From the NCBI GenBank assembly GCA_964404745.1, contig CAYOLG010000020.1, forward strand, positions 1-64,000: a DNA stretch of 64,000 nt. The letters run 5' to 3'. Shown here piece by piece: positions 16,409-25,484 of this stretch. Source of the DNA: Pelagisphaera sp964404745 (GTDB lineage: Bacteria; Verrucomicrobiota; Verrucomicrobiia; Opitutales; Opitutaceae). Under the pieces are notes generated by a model. The model searched no databases and was not told where the DNA came from. It was given only the letters and a program-made list of their open reading frames with translations. Within the stretch, counting starts at the first letter, position 1. Each line of letters opens with the position of its first letter. The translations under genes were made by a program, and so were the position numbers.

Positions 16409-17581
16409 ATGGAAGAGACTCCGCAGATCCTAAATCCAGAAGAGCTCGCTCGTTATAGCAGACACATCCTTCTCGAGGAGATTGGCGTATCGGGACAGGA
16501 AACGCTCAAGCGATCCAAAGCGCTTGTGATCGGGGCTGGCGGATTGGGCAGCCCAGCAGCTATGTACCTGGCGGCAGCGGGAGTTGGCCATATCGGTATC
16601 GCCGACTTCGACAAAGTGGAGCTTCACAATCTGCAGCGCCAACTGCTCCACGGTACCAGCGATGTCGACCGCGAGAAAACGCTTTCCGCCCAAGATCGGC
16701 TTCACGACATTAATCCGAACACCGATATCGAGGTTCACGCCAAAGGCATAACTCCGGAAAACGCAACGAATCTGTTTTCCGGATACGATGTCATCGTCGA
16801 CGGGTCCGACAACTTTTCTACGCGTTATCTGAACAACGACGCCTCCTTCCTAGCTAGCAAGCCCCTCATCTACGGCAGCATTTTCAAATTCGAGGGGCAA
16901 GTTTCCGTTTTCAACAACGCAGACGAAACTCCCTGCTACCGATGCCTATTTCCAGATCCCCCTCCCCCAGGAACCGTACCCAATTGCGGCGAGGCCGGCG
17001 TTCTCGGAGCTCTCTGCGGCATTGTCGGAAGCATGCAAGCCCTGGAAGCCATCAAGTTGCTCGCGGGCTTTGGGCAATCACTCGCCGGAAGCCTGCTCGT
17101 CATCGATACGCTATCGATGAGGACGCGAAAATTGAACATCAAGAAGGATCCACAATGCCCCCTCTGCGGAGTGTCGCCAAAAATCAATGATATTCGTAGC
17201 GATTCCTACGACTTTTCTTGCGAAACAGAACCTGAGGTCTCCCCTGGCTCTACTGATTTCTTTCCCTTGGAAATCGATGTCGCCGAAGCTAAACGAATTC
17301 TCGGCGAAGGGCTGTCATCGACACTCCTTGATGTTCGGGAGCCTTACGAATGCGCCATCGGTATCATCCAAGGCTCTATGAATATTCCCATGAATTCGAT
17401 CCCTCAATATCTAGATAATTTATCTAAAGAGGGGCCCTTGCTCATCTATTGCCACCATGGCGGACGCAGTATGCAAGTGACCCATTTCTTACGGCAAAAC
17501 GGATTTGAAAACGCTATCAATATCGCTGGAGGCATCGATGCTTGGTCCCTGGAAATCGATTCGAGTATCCAACGGTATTAG
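16409..17581 (+). CDS. moeB: MoeB/ThiF-type adenylyltransferase with C-terminal rhodanese domain
   Basis: 390 residues. Residues 10-255 are an E1-like enzyme that adenylates the C-terminal Gly-Gly of a sulfur-carrier protein (MoaD or ThiS): RYSRHILLEEIGVSGQ, the ATP loop VIGAGGLGSPAA, ELHNLQRQ, VDGSDNFSTRYL and GTVPNCGEAGVLG. Zinc pairs CYRC and CPLC are present. Residues about 285-385 are a rhodanese domain with LDVREPYE and the active-site loop YCHHGGRSM, Cys near residue 348, which can supply persulfide sulfur. The layout matches MOCS3/Uba4-like proteins. It acts in molybdopterin, thiamine or thiolated-tRNA synthesis; the partner carrier is not in the window. Confidence 0.9.
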   Translation: MEETPQILNPEELARYSRHILLEEIGVSGQETLKRSKALVIGAGGLGSPAAMYLAAAGVGHIGIADFDKVELHNLQRQLLHGTSDVDREKTLSAQDRLHDINPNTDIEVHAKGITPENATNLFSGYDVIVDGSDNFSTRYLNNDASFLASKPLIYGSIFKFEGQVSVFNNADETPCYRCLFPDPPPPGTVPNCGEAGVLGALCGIVGSMQALEAIKLLAGFGQSLAGSLLVIDTLSMRTRKLNIKKDPQCPLCGVSPKINDIRSDSYDFSCETEPEVSPGSTDFFPLEIDVAEAKRILGEGLSSTLLDVREPYECAIGIIQGSMNIPMNSIPQYLDNLSKEGPLLIYCHHGGRSMQVTHFLRQNGFENAINIAGGIDAWSLEIDSSIQRY

Positions 17582-17590
17582 ACCTAGCTA

Positions 17591-17620
17591 AAATAAAACA
17601 GCCGCTCCGAAGAGCGGCTG
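17591..17620 (-). terminator. Rho-independent terminator of the nucleoid-like gene
   Basis: On the minus strand a 9-bp stem CAGCCGCTC/GAGCGGCTG closes a TTCG tetraloop and is followed by TTTTATTT. It lies 35 nt after the stop of the gene at 17655-18092. The plus-strand side lacks a T-run, so it serves moeB poorly. Confidence 0.85.
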
Positions 17621-17654
17621 AAAACAATTGGATCTACTAGTCCAAACCTACTTG

Positions 17655-18092
17655 CTACTTTCGAGCTTTCGTGAGCCCGGCCGCCTTCTTGATATTGTGC
17701 AATGACGGAACTGAAATACCGAAATTCTTAGCTACAGCCGTGCCCTTTTCGCCTGCTTTCAATGCTGCGATTATACCGTTCCGCAATTCTTCGGTAATCA
17801 CGGTTCGTTTTGCCCGCTTCCTCGCGCCCTTTTCCGCAACCGCCTTCTTCACTGCTTTTCTAGCAGCTTTCTTTGAAGCTTTCCTGGCTCCTTTCTTTGC
17901 CTTCCGACCACGCTTTTTCTTCGGGGCTCCACCCAGCTCTTGCAAGGCCGCAATCAGATCTTCGCGCGTTGCAAAACCCGCATCCTTGTGCAGGTTGACG
18001 ATGCCCTTGCGCCGCTCTTCTTCTGCCTTCTTCTCCAGTGATGCCAGTTTGGCCTTAGTTGCTTCTATAGCTTTTAAAGTGTTTGAGATCAT
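17655..18092 (-). CDS. Small basic nucleoid-associated-like protein with coiled coil, AT-hook-like and HTH parts
   Basis: 145 residues in three parts. Residues 1-32 form a short coiled coil (KAIEATKAKLASLEKKAEEE). Residues 50-95 are a Lys/Ala/Arg-rich arm starting with PKKKRGRKAKKG, whose RGR core resembles an AT-hook, and going on with histone H1-like AARKAVKK repeats. Residues 97-145 look like a helix-turn-helix (TEELRNGIIAALKAGEKGTAV, then NFGISVPSLHNIKKAAG). The plan resembles H-NS-like proteins (oligomerising coil plus DNA binding) but no family is certain. It probably coats or bends AT-rich DNA. It is monocistronic with its own terminator and an AT-rich upstream region. Confidence 0.6.
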   Translation of the reverse strand: MISNTLKAIEATKAKLASLEKKAEEERRKGIVNLHKDAGFATREDLIAALQELGGAPKKKRGRKAKKGARKASKKAARKAVKKAVAEKGARKRAKRTVITEELRNGIIAALKAGEKGTAVAKNFGISVPSLHNIKKAAGLTKARK

Positions 18093-18408
18093 GACGGATC
18101 ACAGAAATCGCTATTTTACATAAATCAACCCAAATTTTATAAATTAGGTTCAATATTTTAATATTTAGATATTCACAGCCTGCACTACGTAGAACTCCTT
18201 AGGGTCCGTGCAATAAATCCAAAATTTGCAGGGTCGCTGCTTGCGGCGACCGAGTAAGTCGAGTATCATCTGGCTCTGTGGTCACCGCGAGCGACGCCTC
18301 TACGCCGAAAAATCCGATATCTTTGACTTATTGAACACTCTCCTAGGGACATTCGCGAGATGGCACAGGGACGTATATTCGCTTCTGAACGAATGCTGCG
18401 CAGGTCTT
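18093..18408. other. Spacer with REP-like family C element
   Basis: The first 100 nt are AT-rich and should carry the promoter of the nucleoid-like gene. At 18231-18297 lies GGGTCGCTGCTTGCGGCGACC followed by a looser inverted arm (TGGTCACCGCGAGCGACGCC). At about 18325-18341 is ACTTATTGAACACTCT, nearly identical to one arm of the inverted repeat at 1896-1911. No gene was found. Confidence 0.5.
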
Positions 18409-19191
18409 TTATATCGTCATCGAAGCATATCCTCCATCGACAACCAGCTCTTCTCCGGTTATGAATGATCCCGCTTTTCTCGAGGCCAATAATAGCGTTG
18501 CGCCAATAAGCTCCTCCGCATCTCCAAAGCGGTTCATCGGGGTGTGCCCCATTATTTTCTCCACGCGATCCGGAGTGAGCACTTTCCGATTTTGTTCAGC
18601 CGGAAAAAATCCAGGCACTATCGTATTCACTCGAATGTTATGGGGCGCCCATTCTCGGGCCAGATTTTTACTTAAATTGTGAACGGCCGCCTTTGTCAGG
18701 GAATACGTGAAGACTCGGGAGAGGGGGATCAAGCCTGACATCGATCCAACATTTATGATGGATCCGCCATTACCCAGATCGATCATCCTCTTGCCAAATG
18801 CTTGGCAGGCCACGAATACCGAGCGAATATTCAGATCCACGATTGACCTAAATTCCTCGTCCGATATTTCCAAATACGGTGTGGCCGAATTTCCACCTGC
18901 TCCATTGACCAGTATATCTACTTTACCTTGCTGGGACATAACTGTTTCCAGTACCAATTCAACCGAACTTCTATCCGTGGCTTCGAAAGGCAGGAACGCG
19001 CCCCTTCCTCCGAGCGATTCAATGCGCTCGATCTTCGCCTTGGCTTTTTCCTCGCTTCTTCCCAGCAAATAGACAAAGGCCCCCGCCCCTGCCAAACCTT
19101 CGGCCATAGCCCCGCAGAGCTCTCCGGTTCCGCCAGAAACAACGGCTACCTGATCCTTTAAACTGAATAGATTTTCTATATATGATGACAT
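18409..19191 (-). CDS. Short-chain dehydrogenase/reductase, fructuronate reductase/gluconate 5-dehydrogenase-like
   Basis: 260 residues, classical SDR. The cofactor loop is VVSGGTGELCGAMAEGLA, with NGAGGN, then the catalytic YSLTKAAVHNLSK preceded by INVGSMSG, and the oligomer-forming end VVDGGYASM. The N-terminal IENLFSLKDQVAVVSGG is typical of sugar-acid SDRs such as KduD or D-mannonate oxidoreductases. It likely reduces or oxidises a keto-sugar acid with NAD(P)H. It is the last gene of an operon with an Ldh-family oxidoreductase (22-nt gap), a LacI regulator and an aldo/keto reductase. Confidence 0.8.
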   Translation of the reverse strand: MSSYIENLFSLKDQVAVVSGGTGELCGAMAEGLAGAGAFVYLLGRSEEKAKAKIERIESLGGRGAFLPFEATDRSSVELVLETVMSQQGKVDILVNGAGGNSATPYLEISDEEFRSIVDLNIRSVFVACQAFGKRMIDLGNGGSIINVGSMSGLIPLSRVFTYSLTKAAVHNLSKNLAREWAPHNIRVNTIVPGFFPAEQNRKVLTPDRVEKIMGHTPMNRFGDAEELIGATLLLASRKAGSFITGEELVVDGGYASMTI

Positions 19192-19213
19192 GACTTCGAC
19201 TTATTGAAATTTT

Positions 19214-20308
19214 CTATACGGACACTTTTTTGAGAGAGCACATATCCCAAGAAGGGCGATCACAGGCTGCCGCTAACGCGTTGAACGCTTCCACCTCCGC
19301 CTCTGAAAATAGAAGTCCCCCGTTATCATTCGATAATTTAGCGACATCCGCCTCCCGTTGCCCCGGCAATAAGCAGGCTTCATTGCCATGACCCAATATA
19401 TCTTCTATAACCGCTCTCACATTCTCGGATTGAGCGCGATTTTTGGCGAAAGCGCCACTCGAGATCGCCTCTGGATGAATCGTTTGGAAATAAAAACACG
19501 GGGCGCGCTTTTCCTCGTCATCGCTTTCGATCCACCGACTTCTTAAAGTCGGCAAACTTCCCCCAATGAGACCGGCAACCAATTCATTGACCAGCGAAAG
19601 GCCATAGCCTTTGTGAGCTCCAAATGGGAGCAAAGCAGCGGTCTTGAAGGGATCTTGGGTCACCTTGCCTTCGCTATCTACCGCCGCGTTTGGAGGCAGC
19701 TCCATATTCTCGCGCTTGAACTGTTCCACTCGACCCATAGAGACTACCGAGGTAGCCCAGTCGATGACAATTGGGAATCCGATCGCTTCGGTAGTCGGAA
19801 ATCCCCAGGAATGAGGATTGGTCCCCAAGGTCGGAAACCTGCCGTTATAGGGGACTACTTCCGTCAGCGCTGCTGTGCAGTTCGTGTAGGCGAAATAGCC
19901 TCTTTTGGCAGCGTCTATCATGTAACCCCCGCCCCATAGATAATGAAAAGCATTGTCTACAGCCACTATACCTACTCCATAAGTATCAGCTAAATCGATA
20001 CTTTTTTCTAAAGCGCGGTATCCTGTAGATTGACCAAGCTTGCGTTGAGCATCCCAAATCTCGACGGCAGGAAATCGCGATTCCTTCTTCTTGATCTCAG
20101 CGCCAGGCACACAGCCTTTGGATCCACTTCCATACATCTCGTCCAAGTGTAGCGCTTTTATGGCGTTATGTGTCCTTATGCCATGACGCGACGCTTCCGC
20201 GCAAAGCCTGGCAGCGTCTTGGGACTCATCTTCAGCGTATCCACGTTTTCGATAGGCGGTGGATACAAGCTCATTGTGATCGTTTTCCGGCACGACAAGG
20301 TATTGCAT
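19214..20308 (-). CDS. Ldh-family (malate/L-lactate/ureidoglycolate-type) oxidoreductase
   Basis: 364 residues of the NAD(P)-dependent Ldh2/YlbC/YiaK family, unrelated to classical lactate dehydrogenases. Seen are EASRHGIRTHNAIKALHLDE (conserved RxH), VAVDNAFHYLWGGGYMIDAA, GTNPHSWGFPT and PFGAHKGYGLSLVNELVAG with the conserved HKG. Members reduce 2-keto acids, including 2,3-diketo-L-gulonate. With the flanking SDR it suggests two redox steps on a sugar acid. The C-terminus includes the usual NENVRAVIEDILG-like helix. Confidence 0.82.
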   Translation of the reverse strand: MQYLVVPENDHNELVSTAYRKRGYAEDESQDAARLCAEASRHGIRTHNAIKALHLDEMYGSGSKGCVPGAEIKKKESRFPAVEIWDAQRKLGQSTGYRALEKSIDLADTYGVGIVAVDNAFHYLWGGGYMIDAAKRGYFAYTNCTAALTEVVPYNGRFPTLGTNPHSWGFPTTEAIGFPIVIDWATSVVSMGRVEQFKRENMELPPNAAVDSEGKVTQDPFKTAALLPFGAHKGYGLSLVNELVAGLIGGSLPTLRSRWIESDDEEKRAPCFYFQTIHPEAISSGAFAKNRAQSENVRAVIEDILGHGNEACLLPGQREADVAKLSNDNGGLLFSEAEVEAFNALAAACDRPSWDMCSLKKVSV

Positions 20309-20377
20309 TTCTATTCAGTCGAATAAAGTTCGTTCGTCGCGGTCGGCAATCTTTTCATTTTCGAGCGCAGGCCCAAC

Positions 20378-21445
20378 CTAGTTCCCCGGCCCTTTGCCCA
20401 GCGATTCGCCCCACGCGAATTTCGGTTTTACCCAGCGGCACTCGCTATTCGCAACCCCGTCCCCATCCTGTTGCATATACCTCACCAGTTCGTCAACCGC
20501 GGCCTGAGCCACAAATTCGATACGCTGATCTACACTGGCCAGGCTAGGGTGCAAATGCTGAGAGCAATCTAGATTATCGAAGCCAATAATGGAGACGTCA
20601 TCGGGAATACGCGTCCCTACTTCCTGAAGCGACCGCATTGCCCCGATCGCAACTTGATCGTTGATCGCCAAGATCCCCGTAGCTCCCTTTCTTTCCTTCA
20701 CGAAACGGGAACCCAGCCTTCGGCCAGCTTCAAAGTCCATTCCCTTAGAGCCGTCGTCATTAAACAAGACCGCATCGCTACCCCACTCCATACCCAAATC
20801 ATGACAAATCGCCTTTAGCGCTTCAACTCGCTCAGCCCCATAGATTACATCATCGCGAACGCCCATGATTGCCACTTTCCGATGCCCTTGTTCATGCAGC
20901 CTTTTCATCGAAATCTTCATGGCATGCCCGCGATCCAGACGAATTTGCGGCAAGTCTACGCTCTCGACAGGATCAATCAAAAGAGCCGCTATAGATGAGG
21001 ACTCCCGCAAGCCCGAAACCAAGGGCAGATTCCTCTTGCTCGGCCCGCCCACGAAAATCACGCCCTCCACTTGCAAAGAAGCGAAATGGCGAATCACCGC
21101 CTTTTCCGCTTCCGCATCTTCTTCTATAAGCTCTATGATCGCCCGATACCCCTTTCGCCTAAGAGCAGACTGCAATGCGATCAGCTTCTTAGAAAAAACT
21201 GGCGTACCGAAAGTTTGGAAACAAATCCCGACTACCTGTGTCTTCCCGCCACGTAGTCCTCGAGCCAATGCATTCGGGCTGAACCCCAATCTGTCCATCG
21301 CCTTACGAACCCGCTGAGCCGTCTCTTCCCGAACACCCGGATGCCCATTCAAAGCTCGAGAAACCGTCCAACGCGACAACCCAAGGTGTTGGGCTAAGGC
21401 GAGAGTCGTGTTCACTTGCTGAGAAGTCCCAGATGATTTCATCAA
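20378..21445 (-). CDS. LacI-family transcriptional regulator
   Basis: 355 residues. The N-terminal helix-turn-helix and hinge read LAQHLGLSRWTVSRALNG, then NALARGLRGGKT; the periplasmic-binding-protein-like sensor domain follows (VVGICFQTFGTPVFSKK, then GVIFVGGPSK, GILAINDQVAIGAM and DDVSIIGFDNLDCSQHL). It should bind a sugar or sugar acid and control the surrounding operon. Unusually it sits inside the operon, between the aldo/keto reductase and the dehydrogenases. A candidate operator lies at 22533-22544. Confidence 0.88.
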   Translation of the reverse strand: MMKSSGTSQQVNTTLALAQHLGLSRWTVSRALNGHPGVREETAQRVRKAMDRLGFSPNALARGLRGGKTQVVGICFQTFGTPVFSKKLIALQSALRRKGYRAIIELIEEDAEAEKAVIRHFASLQVEGVIFVGGPSKRNLPLVSGLRESSSIAALLIDPVESVDLPQIRLDRGHAMKISMKRLHEQGHRKVAIMGVRDDVIYGAERVEALKAICHDLGMEWGSDAVLFNDDGSKGMDFEAGRRLGSRFVKERKGATGILAINDQVAIGAMRSLQEVGTRIPDDVSIIGFDNLDCSQHLHPSLASVDQRIEFVAQAAVDELVRYMQQDGDGVANSECRWVKPKFAWGESLGKGPGN

Positions 21446-21529
21446 CGCTTGATCACATACGCGTCTGCGAAACGCAACCCCTTAACTTTGCTTCGCCAAG
21501 CGGCAATGCCAATCGTAATCATGGCAATA

Positions 21530-22513
21530 TCAATAAACTCCCCTAACAAATTGGCTGATCCGATCTCGGTACATTTCCCGGATCGCTCTAACCAGTTTTT
21601 CATCCAACCGGGGCAATTCAGATACTCTGGCATTGCTAACCGCTTGCTCCTCGCTCGAAGCGCCTGGTATCACCACCGAAACGGCTTCACTGTCGAGGAT
21701 CCAACGCAAGGCCATTTCCGAAAGACGCATTCCTTCCGGAGCCAGTTCTTTAAGTTCATCGGCAAACTCAATTGCCTTGGCAAAGGGAACTCCCGCGAAC
21801 GTTTCTCCTACGTTGAAAAAGGCTCCATCTCGATTAAAATTGCGGTGATCCGATTCGCCAAAGGTGGAGGCCTTAGTAAACTTTCCAGACAGAGCCCCAC
21901 TGGCTAACGGAACTCGAGCAATGATTCCCACGCCCGCTTCCTGAGCCCTCGGAAACAGCCCTTCAAGCGGTTTCTGCCGAAAGATATTGAAAATGACCTG
22001 CAGCGAGTAGAGCGACGGTACTTGCTCTATGAGCATTAATCCTTCCTCCACGCTCTCAACGCTAGCTCCAAAACGCTTGATTTTCCCTGCTTCCACTAGC
22101 TTTTCCAGCCACTCGTAAATCTCCCCGCTTCTCATTATTTCCGTGGGCACGCAATGGGTTTGAACGAGGTCGAGGGCATCGATGCCCAGACGTTGAATTG
22201 ATTCCTCGATTTTATTCCGGATTGAATACTCAGAATACTTATCTGGATACACTTCCTTACGGCCCACCTTGGTAGCCACGAATACATCATCGCGATTCAC
22301 CTCTGCCAAAAAGCTTCCAATAATCTCTTCGCTCTTCCCGTTCCCATAAACATCGGCAGTATCGAGAAAGGCAACCCCGGACTCTAGCGAAGCCCGCAAA
22401 ATGGATTTGGCTGTCTCCACAGACATCTCGCCCCAATTGCCCCCAAATTGCCAACAGCCGAGCCCTACTTCAGATATAGCGATTTTATCTCTTCCAAATG
22501 CTCGCGTATTCAT
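21530..22513 (-). CDS. Aldo/keto reductase
   Basis: 327 residues, AKR TIM barrel. The catalytic tetrad is visible in DTADVYGNGKSEE (Asp, Tyr), ATKVGR (Lys) and LVQTHCVP (His), and the NADPH-binding end in SVVIPGASSEEQAVSN. It resembles the L-fucose-dehydrogenase/YajO-like branch, but the substrate cannot be fixed. It is the first gene of the operon, 84 nt upstream of the LacI gene. No SD sequence is evident before its ATG, as with many genes here. Confidence 0.85.
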   Translation of the reverse strand: MNTRAFGRDKIAISEVGLGCWQFGGNWGEMSVETAKSILRASLESGVAFLDTADVYGNGKSEEIIGSFLAEVNRDDVFVATKVGRKEVYPDKYSEYSIRNKIEESIQRLGIDALDLVQTHCVPTEIMRSGEIYEWLEKLVEAGKIKRFGASVESVEEGLMLIEQVPSLYSLQVIFNIFRQKPLEGLFPRAQEAGVGIIARVPLASGALSGKFTKASTFGESDHRNFNRDGAFFNVGETFAGVPFAKAIEFADELKELAPEGMRLSEMALRWILDSEAVSVVIPGASSEEQAVSNARVSELPRLDEKLVRAIREMYRDRISQFVRGVY

Positions 22514-22532
22514 AAATTTCTAGTCGTTTATT

Positions 22533-22544
22533 TCAGTTAACAGA
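22533..22544. promoter_or_regulatory. Candidate LacI-type operator
   Basis: TCAGTTAACAGA is a 12-bp palindrome with one mismatched pair, centred on GTTAAC and 20 nt upstream of the aldo/keto reductase ATG. LacI-family operators are short palindromes in this position. A single site, so the call is tentative. Confidence 0.3.
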
Positions 22545-22764
22545 TAGCCATTCAGGCAATCCGCTCGGCAACCCGATTACCCTGTGCGCCGATATCAAAA
22601 AACCAACTCCTATTTTCAGCGATCGAGGAGTTTTTAGGGATTTCGCCATCGACGGGCTACTCTATCGCTTACAAAAAGGTTTGAACGCATGGCGCTGTCT
22701 CAAAACTTTTCGCAATCGGTATTAGAGCTTGTTCAAAATTGAGGAAATCGTTTAACGATAAGAC

Positions 22765-23520
22765 ATGCCCGAGGAAATTGACCAAATACAGTCTTACACA
22801 GAAAATCTCACCCAAACGGTAATGGCCATTTCCCCGCAGCTCATCGCGGCCGCGATTATCCTCGCCCTAAGCTTCCTTTTTGGATCCTTTCTATCCAAGA
22901 TCGTCCTTGGGATCTGCGCCAAGCGCAAAATCGACGTTACGCTCTCCGGTTTCTTCGCCAGCTCCCTCAAAGCGATTATCGTCCTGATATTCATCGTCAT
23001 CGCCATCAAAAAGATCGGCGTCGACATCAGCCTAATCGTCGCTCTGCTCGGGGCGAGCGCGTGGGGTATCAGCTTAGCCATCCAAGGGCCCATTTCCAAC
23101 TATGGGGCCGGGATCGCTATCATTCTCACTCGCCCTTACAAGGTGGACGACACACTAGCAATTCATGGCATAACCGGCATCGTGACTCTGGTAAGCCTCG
23201 GATACACCCAACTCAAAACCGAGGATGGCCAAGAAGTCACTATTCCCAACAAGAAGATTCTCGGAGAAATCCTAACCAACTCTTTCACTAACCTGGTTGT
23301 GGACGGCGTCGTGGGCGTCGCCTACAATCGCGACCCAAAAAGGGCTATCACTTGCGTTAGGGAAGCCCTGAATGGCATTTCCGGAATCGGCTCGGAACAA
23401 ACCCCTCAAGTAGGAATCCAAAACTCTGGGGACTCGTCCATAAATATCGGATACCGCTATTGGGTAAAAACCAAGGACTACTACCCCATCCAATTCGCCG
23501 CCAATCTAGAGATTTTCTAA
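22765..23520 (+). CDS. MscS-type mechanosensitive channel, C-terminus cut by an in-frame stop
   Basis: 251 residues. Three membrane helices (about 23-45, 64-86, 88-112); the pore helix reads LLGASAWGISLAIQGPISNY and the beta domain has LTRPYKVDDTLAIHGITGIV and ITIPNKK-like QEVTIPNKKILGE. The frame stops at TAA 23518-23520 directly after NLEIF. The next in-frame codons to 23595 encode ASKPENITIPFPQRDLPIAS, the conserved end of the alpha/beta vestibule (IxFPxPQ-type). So one codon has mutated to a stop and about 24 residues are lost. MscS channels release solutes on hypo-osmotic shock; lack of the last strand may impair assembly. A sequencing error is the alternative. Confidence 0.85.
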   Translation: MPEEIDQIQSYTENLTQTVMAISPQLIAAAIILALSFLFGSFLSKIVLGICAKRKIDVTLSGFFASSLKAIIVLIFIVIAIKKIGVDISLIVALLGASAWGISLAIQGPISNYGAGIAIILTRPYKVDDTLAIHGITGIVTLVSLGYTQLKTEDGQEVTIPNKKILGEILTNSFTNLVVDGVVGVAYNRDPKRAITCVREALNGISGIGSEQTPQVGIQNSGDSSINIGYRYWVKTKDYYPIQFAANLEIF

Positions 23521-23673
23521 GCCTCGAAACCTGAAAACATCACTATCCCATTCCCGCAAAGAGATTTACCCATCGCCTCAGAATCGAAAGGCTAACATCG
23601 CTTAGAGATAAAATCGGGAATAACAGGAACTAAACCAGCCTCTTTAATTCCCTAACCAACGCCGCCCAAAGCT

Positions 23674-24633
23674 ATGAATATTCGAAAAAGCAAACCCTGG
23701 AACCTGCCGGAATCTGCGGCCACTTCCGAAGGCGATTACCTCAATCGCCGCAAGTTCTTGAAAGCGGTCGGACTCGGCTCCAGCTCACTAATGGGCGGTT
23801 CCATCGCTCGGGCAGCTACCGCAGGCTTTCCCTCAACCAAAAACGAGAATTATCTTTCGGAAGAGCTTGAGCCTACTGACTTCGAGCTTATCGCGGGATA
23901 CAATAATTTCTACGAATTCTCTTACGACAAGGGCGAAGTCCAAAAACTAGCAAACCAAGACTGGAAAACCGAGCCTTGGACGATCGAGATCGCAGGCCAT
24001 GTCGACAACCCTATGAAAATCGACGTCAATGATCTCGTAAAAAAGATTGGCGGCGTCGAACAACGAGTCTACCGATTCCGCTGCGTTGAGGCTTGGTCAA
24101 TGGTTATTCCCTGGGACGGATTCGAATTGAGCGCTCTCATCGATCTCGCCCAGCCGAATTCAAAAGCGAAATTCCTCAAGTTCACCACCTTTTACGATCC
24201 GGATTCCGCCCCCGGACAAAAAGGCGGCTCGATCGACTGGCCCTATGTGGAGGGCTTGACGCTAGAGGAAGCCCAAAACGAACTCGCCTTCCTGGCAACT
24301 GGCATCTACGGCAAGCCGATCCCCAACCAAAACGGCGCCCCTATTCGTCTCGTCGTCCCCTGGAAGTACGGATTCAAGAGCATCAAATCAATCGTGAAGA
24401 TCGAATTTACCAGTAAGCAGCCAATGAATACATGGCAAGCTCTACAACCGCGAGAGTATGGCTTCTATGCCAATGTCAATCCTAAGGTCGACCATCCTCG
24501 GTGGTCTCAAGCGAGCGAGCGCATCATCGGATCCGGCTTTTTTAGCAAACGCCAAGAAACCTTGATGTTCAACGGCTACGAAGAACAGGTAGCCCACCTG
24601 TATAAGGACCTCGACCTCCGGCGTTTCTACTAG
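23674..24633 (+). CDS. msrP: Protein-methionine-sulfoxide reductase catalytic subunit MsrP
   Basis: 319 residues. A Tat signal (NRRKFLKAVGLGSS) sends a folded molybdopterin protein to the periplasm. The sulfite-oxidase-fold domain has YRFRCVEAWSMVIPW, whose Cys ligates molybdenum, and later VPWKYGFKSIKSIVKIEF. With membrane partner MsrQ it reduces oxidised methionines in envelope proteins. msrQ follows after 44 nt. Length and motifs are those of MsrP (YedY). The molybdenum-cofactor-type MoeB enzyme at 16409 fits its need for cofactor, though it may serve other pathways. Confidence 0.95.
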   Translation: MNIRKSKPWNLPESAATSEGDYLNRRKFLKAVGLGSSSLMGGSIARAATAGFPSTKNENYLSEELEPTDFELIAGYNNFYEFSYDKGEVQKLANQDWKTEPWTIEIAGHVDNPMKIDVNDLVKKIGGVEQRVYRFRCVEAWSMVIPWDGFELSALIDLAQPNSKAKFLKFTTFYDPDSAPGQKGGSIDWPYVEGLTLEEAQNELAFLATGIYGKPIPNQNGAPIRLVVPWKYGFKSIKSIVKIEFTSKQPMNTWQALQPREYGFYANVNPKVDHPRWSQASERIIGSGFFSKRQETLMFNGYEEQVAHLYKDLDLRRFY

Positions 24634-24677
24634 GCAGAATTCCAGACCCCGGAACGCAATTTGCGAAACCGCATTTC

Positions 24678-25316
24678 ATGAACGGCATCGCTCGCATCCT
24701 CCGCAAACGATGGCTCCTCTACTTTCTGCTTTGCTCGCCTATTTTTTACGTATGCACTCCTCAAATACAGTACGATACTGAATTTCGGGCGGATCCAGCG
24801 AAGTACTTGCTAGACTATGTCGGATTAGCAGCGACTTACATCTTTGCCATTGTCATATCGATCACTCCGCTCAGGCGCATTTTTCCCAAGTCAGGAATCG
24901 TCAATAGCCTAGCCTATCACCGCCGCCCGATGGGGGTAAGCGTTTTCGTCTACGCCTTTCTCCATTTCCTTATCTACTACTTTTACACCGGGAGCTGGGC
25001 GGAATTCGTTAAAGACTGGGAGAAGCTGTTCATTCTCTCTGGCATATTGGCATTTGCCTTCCTCTTCCTCATGGCAGCAACCAGCAACAACCGCATGGTC
25101 CGCCGCCTTGGGGCCCGCTATTGGAAACGCCTGCACCGGCTCGCCTACCCTGTCCTCTTTCTCATCATTTACCACCAGGCAGCCCAAGAGAAGACTGGCT
25201 TTAGAGAAACAGCTCTCATCTTCGTTCCCGTCTTGGCTCTGCAGTTCTGGAGGCTCGTTCTGGCAAGTAAAGCCTTTCTAGCCCGACGAAACGATTCCGC
25301 GAACGGAGCCGAGTAG
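24678..25316 (+). CDS. msrQ: Heme-binding membrane subunit MsrQ
   Basis: 212 residues, ferric-reductase-like six-helix membrane protein. Helices start near 10, 47, 84, 117, 155 and 180. Histidines in AFLHFLIYYF and YPVLFLIIYHQAA, plus RLHRLAYP, are the expected heme ligands. It passes electrons from the quinone pool or flavin reductase to MsrP. The conserved ITPLRR and NSLAYHRRPMGV segments are present. Translation follows msrP directly. Confidence 0.93.
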   Translation: MNGIARILRKRWLLYFLLCSPIFYVCTPQIQYDTEFRADPAKYLLDYVGLAATYIFAIVISITPLRRIFPKSGIVNSLAYHRRPMGVSVFVYAFLHFLIYYFYTGSWAEFVKDWEKLFILSGILAFAFLFLMAATSNNRMVRRLGARYWKRLHRLAYPVLFLIIYHQAAQEKTGFRETALIFVPVLALQFWRLVLASKAFLARRNDSANGAE

Positions 25317-25484
25317 CGCTGCCCAACGCCCTTGCATCAGTTGTTCTTGCACTGCTCGCGAGTCTTACAAGCGGACCTTTAAAGAACTCGCGATCAGAGC
25401 AATTTTTGTCGACATAAAAGCGGCTCCTAGGAACATTCGATTTATCGAAACCCAAGCCTATCTCATCGCGTAAATTCTTGCAGC

